Below are positions 59,335-64,000 of a DNA stretch of 64,000 bases, piece by piece; the first letter of the stretch is position 1, and every line of letters starts with the position of its first letter. The position numbers were made by a program, and so were the translations under genes. The notes under the pieces were generated by a model that was not told the origin of the DNA, did no database searches, and worked only from the letters and a program-made list of their open reading frames with translations. The DNA is taken from positions 1,665,995 to 1,729,994 of the forward strand of contig JAESIW010000115.1 in assembly GCA_016802295.1 (NCBI GenBank), written 5' to 3'. This DNA comes from Brachionus rotundiformis. Its lineage: Eukaryota > Rotifera > Eurotatoria > Ploima > Brachionidae.

Positions 59335-60194
59335 AGGAATTGAATGTGTCTTGGTGAGTGTGTGGTGGTTAGGGATGCCCTATTAAAATCACATGACTTT
59401 AAATTTCGATTTTTTTATTTCAATTTTTTTCGGTCTTTTTGTATAATGATAATTTTTTTACGAACTAACCATCATTGGACTGCAAGGAAGACCTAAGGCC
59501 AGCCTAGGAGAGATCCCAAATAATTCTAGTAAATAAATAAAACTTAACCATTCATTTATTGTTATTTTGGTTAAGTCTGTCGTTTTTTTAAGAATTTCTA
59601 AAGTGAAAATATTCTTTAGCTTATTGATTATTATTGGCAAACATTATTATATATCAATATTTATTAATTTCATATAACGCTAATAAAAAACTTAGAAAAT
59701 AAGTTAAATGTTTTAAGATAAAATTGAAATAATTGTATCATTTGAAGCTTTTTATTATGCTTGTTTTAATTTAGTTGGGTTTTTATTTTTTAATAATAAA
59801 AAATATTTTTAATATTAATTAATAATATTGAGCATTCATTCATTTAATTAATAAAAATCTAGTTAATAATTTTTTCAATTTACTTAAAATACCATTAAAT
59901 TCTGATAAGATCTATTTCCAGGGCATGGGGATTGTGGGACAAAGGGACTGGGAATTTGAAGGATTTGTACTCAGACTAGAAAAGGCTAGCCGTTTAACGG
60001 ATATTTGTTAGCAGATTAATTAAAATATTGGCAAAATGAAGGCTAGGTATCTCACACCAAAAAAAATCAGTTGAAACTAAATCCTGCTCATTCTAAGCTT
60101 AGGCTTGGTTGACTTTACTAAATACACAACTAATCCAATTAAGTTGTACTAAAATAGTTCGCCAATTAATTAAGCCGACATCTGGAAATTTAGA
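59335..60194. other. Intergenic, upstream of the H2A-like gene
   Basis: This is AT-rich, except for a short GC-richer patch at 59920-60010 that I cannot assign and that may be old repeat. The promoter of the H2A-like gene should lie here. Confidence 0.4.
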
Positions 60195-60695
60195 ATGAAA
60201 AACAAGAGAAAAAATCAGGTCTCTTTGGAGTCCAACAGTCCTACGAGACTTTTGCAAATTAAAGATGAAGACTGCAATGATGTCAGTGCTAAAACAGACT
60301 TGGCAGCTAGCCCACAAAGACTCTCTAGGTCTTTGTCTAACAAAGTCTCTTCAACCGGATCCATGTCTAAAAGGACTCGTATATCCAAGTCGCAAAAGGC
60401 AGGAATTAAATTTCCAGTTTACCAAGCAATAAGATATTTGAGAGAGTCGAATTCAAATGTATTTTTTTCCGAAGAATCTGGAGTAATGATGGCAAGTGTT
60501 GCCGAATTTTTAACTGCTGCTCTATTGGACTCAGCGTGGGATATGACCAAACTGCTTAAACAAAAAAGAATTCAACCAAAGCACATATATTTAGCGATAA
60601 AAACCAATCGAGACTTGAGCATTTTATTTGGAAATGTTCTTATTCCTCAAGGTGGACAGCTGCTAAAAGCATGGTTTTCAGTGTTTAGTAAATAG
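60195..60695 (+). CDS. Divergent histone H2A-like protein
   Basis: The 166-residue intronless ORF has a long basic/serine-rich N-terminal tail (about 65 residues) followed by an H2A-type histone fold. The family blocks are present in altered form. SKSQKAGIKFPVYQAIRYL corresponds to the H2A RSxxAGLQFPVGRxxRxL start. ASVAEFLTAALLDSAW corresponds to AAVLEYLTAEILELAG, RIQPKHIYLAIKTN to RIIPRHLQLAIRND, and LIPQGGQL to TIAQGGVL. Compared with canonical H2A, acidic-patch positions read E, A, D in the alpha2 helix and N, R, D after alpha3, so about half the charge is gone. There is no C-terminal tail after the docking region. No histone 3' stem-loop was found, suggesting a polyadenylated, replication-independent variant. 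Confidence 0.8.
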   Translation: MKNKRKNQVSLESNSPTRLLQIKDEDCNDVSAKTDLAASPQRLSRSLSNKVSSTGSMSKRTRISKSQKAGIKFPVYQAIRYLRESNSNVFFSEESGVMMASVAEFLTAALLDSAWDMTKLLKQKRIQPKHIYLAIKTNRDLSILFGNVLIPQGGQLLKAWFSVFSK

Positions 60696-62003
60696 CTTTC
60701 TTTGGATATATTTTTTAGCGTTCCTTATGTTGTTTTTCTCGTTTATGATTTTTGATCAATAGTATTACCATTGTAAAGTGTTTATTCAACAAATGGTTTT
60801 TAAATATTTGTTTATTTTTAATAAATATATTGCATTATTTCTTTATAATTTAACAATAAAGACATTTAAATCAATTTTTTAAGTCTCTTTGTCTAAATGA
60901 TATCTATTAATATTTATTTATTTATGTCTATGACTAAGGCCGCATATCGACCACATGCTCAACGCCCCGTTAAATAAGTTGGCATTTTATTTCTTTATAT
61001 TTACACAAGCATACTTTTTTAAATAAAATTAAATAATTATAGATTTAAGAAAAATAAGTTTAAGTTATTAATTGTTTATCTTTTAAGTTATGCTATTGTC
61101 ATATTTTAAAAGGCTTTAAAATGTTGATGTTCGAGCGTGGCTATTGTAGAGAGATTAGAGGGTGCAAGGATTACCAAAATATCTGTAAATCCCAAATATG
61201 AGATCGACCTATGGAATGTTTTTGGTCGGATTTAAGATTTATGATCTGTTTGAATTACACAAACTTGTTTTCATTTTAAGTATTTTAATCAAAATTTAAA
61301 TAAAATAACTAGATTAGTTAGAGTAATTAAATTGGTTTAATTCGTGGCTCATGTGCATCAAAAGGGTATAAATAAAATATAATTTTAAAAAATGAAGCGA
61401 ACATTTTTCAATTTAAAAAATGGACACAATGCAGTCACCATATTTCTGCCGATTTGCAGGTCCCAAGCACGGTTAAGAAAAGAGGAGGGTGACATAAGAT
61501 TAATTAATTCTAGTAATCAAAAAATTTTTTTTTTTAAATCAAAAAAAATATCAAAACTTAAATTCGCACATTTTTTGACAATATTAATTGATCAAATAAT
61601 TGTTAAATTAAAAAATACAGTAACTATGTCTAGTTAAATTTTGACATACTTAGACTTTTTACATGATAAGGATTTTGACTCCAGTACAACCATTGTAAAT
61701 TACGTAGAAGTACTCTATAATATATTTGTGAATGAATAAATAGTCTTTATAAAAATTTGTTCATAATTAATTAAATAATTTGGTAATAACCAAACTAGTT
61801 ATTCAAAACAATATTGACAAGCAATGAAAAGCATGTTGGATTCGTTTTACCAAGCTGTAATCAACAAAATTTAAATTTAAATGAGAAAAAAAATAGTTTG
61901 ATTAATTATAAGTTTGTTATTTAAACTAAATAAAAAAAAACAATGAAATAAAGTAATTTAAACGGTACAAACATGGTAAGGATATTATTTGAAACGATTA
62001 TTA
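60696..62003. other. Intergenic with scattered repeat scraps
   Basis: A TTTA-rich simple tract followed by a GC-richer patch with CATATCGACCACATGCTCAA (about 60910-60980) looks like the 3' end of an inverted LINE or similar element. The stretch at about 61425-61492 matches the dispersed repeat at 40900-40980 (GGTCCCAAG and AAAAGAGGAG). The open frame at 61392-61637 spans that repeat and is not a gene. Confidence 0.45.
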
Positions 62004-62166
62004 TACCGTAAATTCTCGAAACTTAGTACATGTAACTAAATCGGATTTTTTAAGTTGTTACATGTAACAAGTACCATCTCGCCCATGTTATAACTTACTT
62101 AATTTTATTAAAAATCCGATTTAGTTACATGTACTTTCGAGTTTCGAGTTTCGAGAATTTACGGTA
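62004..62166. mobile_element. 163-bp MITE with CCGTAAATTCTCGAAAC termini
   Basis: TA-CCGTAAATTCTCGAAAC on the left pairs with the inverse ending at 62166, flanked by TA. Arms extend further (GTACATGTAACTAAATCGGA and inverse), making it almost fully palindromic. The right arm has TTTCGAG repeated in tandem, the left does not. The terminus is shared with 31504-31672. Confidence 0.8.
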
Positions 62167-62400
62167 TTTACATTAAATACTTTATTAATAAGAAATTTTT
62201 TATAAAAAATGGATATACTGTGTGTTAAATTTGTGAGTCTTTTTGGGAAATAAATATGTTTGATGTTTTTCTGAGCAAGAGTATTTTTCACTTTATTTGT
62301 GCATTTTATAAGCCAAGCTATATTTAAAGTATTTAGTTCGTGCCGTTTTAATAAAGTTTAAGATTTTTTATAACAACCAAAGAAATTGATTATAGCATAT

Positions 62401-62632
62401 TTAACACTCGAAAGCCCGGCTGATTAATTACAAAAATTTAAAATTAAAATATCAAAGGATATAGTAAAAACTTTTTTTAAAACATGTTTAAAAAATTTAA
62501 ATATTACAAGTTTAATTTAAGTTTCTTTGAGTAATTCATCTTTTTGAATTTTTAATATTCTTTGAGATAATATTCAAGTTTATATTTTTTAAAAAGGGGT
62601 CCTAAAAAACCCCTTGGGCTTTCTAGTGTTAA
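62401..62632. mobile_element. 232-bp TTAA MITE (piggyBac type)
   Basis: Ends TTAACACTCGAAAGCCCGGC and GGGCTTTCTAGTGTTAA are an inverted pair including duplicated TTAA. GGGGTCCTAAAAAACCCC lies just inside the right end. It is of the same AGAAAGCCC subtype as 50337-50560. Confidence 0.8.
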
Positions 62633-63348
62633 AAAAATAACAGACACCAAGAAAATTGACAGTTTTAATTTGGTTGGAAAAAGTTTTTGATAATAATTAT
62701 TTCAAAAATTCCATAATAAGTTTACCATGTTTCAGCTAAGGATATATTAGATGGGAAGGTTTATAAAACAACTTTAACAAACAAAATCATCTGTTTTTAC
62801 TAAATAAATATATTTAGAAGCCTAATCTAACAATTTATTTTATAAACAATTTTATTAAGAAATAATTTATATTTTAAAAATTTAAGAACCGGATTTTATA
62901 ATTTTTTATTTAATTTTTTAAGTTTAATAAATATGTCTAGTCATTTTTTCTGTAGATAATCGCCAATATTTTTTGTAATCTAATCTAAAGTTTCAGAGTA
63001 ACTGCTCACAGAAATATATCAAGCAAAACTCTTGCTTTTTATAAGTAGACAAAAACAATATTATAATTACGTAATTTATTTTTATTTTATACATTTAAAT
63101 TAATACTTGCTAAAATAAAGACTTCTTGACAAGTCTCTTGAATTATTTCCGGATAAGCATTGCATTAACTACTGACAATTCTACTAGAACTATCAGTTTT
63201 TATTGAATAACAAAAACAATAATCATACAAAAACATAATATATTTAAAATAATATTAATTCAAAATAGATCAACTCAATTGATCTTTCTTTGAATGACTT
63301 AACTATTAACACTTGATTTGGTCATATTTTTCAGATATTGTTCTACCA
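62633..63348. other. 3' flank of the RasGRF-type gene
   Basis: AT-rich DNA with nothing recognised. It should include the 3' UTR of the minus-strand gene ending at 63349. Confidence 0.4.
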
Positions 63349-63888
63349 TCAATTCAACATATTAATATTTAATGATGCTGTCTGTGTTTTTATGTCCAAT
63401 TCATCGATGCGCTTATAAGTCGGATTTAAAGAGTTTCTTGGTTCCAATGTCAAAGACTTATTGTAGGCTTCATCTGATGACAGCAGATTACATGTATCCA
63501 ACAAGTACTCACAAACCTTAGTTTTATTAAAGATAGTTAAGTTTTATTGCTTCAAACAGATCCCTTTTACCCTTCGATTGTGATGAATTGTGTATTTGCT
63601 CTGTTGAAATGTTCGAATATCTCGAATTATGTGCGAAACCATTCTCAATTTGGAAAAATTAATGAGGTTTCCATCCAAAAAGTCAGGCGTACTTTCCTCA
63701 ATAAAGACAAGATCCATTAAATACATTCCCAGATAAGGAATGCATGGCGGATCGCATTTATTCTTGCAAAAATAAATAAATACCAGATAATTAGACTTTT
63801 TGCCAAAGCTTACCATTGCATCGCGTAAGTTTTTGAACCGACCATCTGATGAAACTAGGTTCTGCAATGTTTCTATTGTTTGTTGACT
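63349..63888 (-). CDS. RASGRF: RasGRF-type guanine nucleotide exchange factor, C-terminal exons
   Basis: RasGEF (CDC25) domains load GTP onto Ras-family GTPases. Three exons are visible on the minus strand, 63888-63814, 63762-63571 and 63516-63349; all junctions are GT-AG in phase 0. They encode about 144 residues plus a stop, and the gene continues past the right edge. LVSSDGRFKNLRDAMNKCDPP (split across the first intron), CIPYLGMYLMDLVFIEE, LINFSKLRMVSHIIRDIRTF and EYLLD match the last half of the CDC25 catalytic domain. They agree better with RasGRF1/2 (SHIIREIRQFQQ, PPCVPYLGMYLTDL) than with SOS or RalGDS. The protein runs about 30 residues beyond the domain before TGA. The upstream intron begins at 63889. 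Confidence 0.85.
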
Positions 63889-64000
63889 CTGGAAAATAAT
63901 TTATTTAGTTAGCATGCTCTGAATTTTAATCTAAAACTTAGGAACCATCTAATCTTATTAAACTAGATAGTTTTATTCTTTTTTAATTGTAGAATCAAAA
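63889..64000 (-). other. Intron of the RasGRF-type gene, running off the window
   Basis: The acceptor (TTTTCCAG on the minus strand) lies directly before the exon starting at 63888. No further exon is seen before the window ends. Confidence 0.7.

Noticed and set aside
60696..60800. Histone 3' stem-loop after the H2A-like gene
   Set aside because: Looked for the conserved hairpin and found none.
61392..61637. 81-codon open frame
   Set aside because: It overlaps the dispersed repeat scrap, is K/N/I-rich and shows no known domain.

Overview
This is nuclear DNA of a small, very AT-rich animal. The genes are eukaryotic, with GT-AG introns of about 50 bp to 1.5 kb, and the gene set is metazoan: cytoplasmic dynein heavy chain, WASH complex subunit, nicalin, SF3B1, a TMEM272-like protein, a rhodopsin-class GPCR, CSPP1, CCDC115, DTD, an H2A-like histone and a RasGRF-type exchange factor. 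A rotifer-like lineage would fit the base composition, the density of mobile elements and the odd H2A, but that is inference. No prokaryotic feature, CRISPR array, rRNA or tRNA gene was seen.

Layout. 1-12721 (+): cytoplasmic dynein heavy chain in five large exons, with its N-terminal part off the left edge. 12722-15245: intergenic, with a decayed LINE 3' end. 15246-16844 (+): intronless WASHC1. 16845-20077: repeats, a Ty3-type gag relic, and a 584-bp run of N flanked by two 343-bp near-identical copies. 20078-22496 (-): nicalin, eight exons. 22497-26661: a repeat graveyard holding a MULE-like scrap, a MITE, and a reverse-transcriptase relic that carries a three-level nest of piggyBac-type TTAA elements. 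26662-30474 (-): intronless, strikingly GC-rich SF3B1. 30475-35011: MITEs and a Merlin/ISXO2-like transposase relic broken by a MITE with a perfect 9-bp target duplication. 35012-36071 (+): TMEM272-like gene, five exons. 37154-39940 (+): GPCR, three exons. 40740-43114: LINE fragment, a 662-bp TIR element with an 8-bp duplication, and a TTAA MITE. 43562-48851 (-): CSPP1-like gene, 14-15 exons. 49215-49718 and 50012-50270 region (+): CCDC115 and DTD lie 93 bp apart. 50929-58756 (+): a complete LTR retrotransposon with apparently identical LTRs. 60195-60695 (+): a divergent H2A-like histone. 63349-63888 (-): the last three exons of a RasGRF-type gene that runs off the right edge.

The host genes are housekeeping or cytoskeletal and do not form one pathway. 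Dynein, WASH and CSPP1 share a motor, endosome and centrosome theme, but their proximity looks incidental. CCDC115 and DTD are close enough to be co-expressed, and CSPP1 and CCDC115 share a 363-bp divergent upstream region.

The most notable signals are: (1) a young Ty3-type element whose pol ORF continues through a chromodomain into a secreted, membrane-anchored envelope-like region; (2) a GC-rich, intronless SF3B1 in an AT-rich genome; (3) an H2A-like histone that has lost much of the acidic patch; (4) deeply nested TTAA elements, one retaining a piggyBac cysteine-rich tail; (5) the interrupted Merlin-like transposase with a C2H2 tail.
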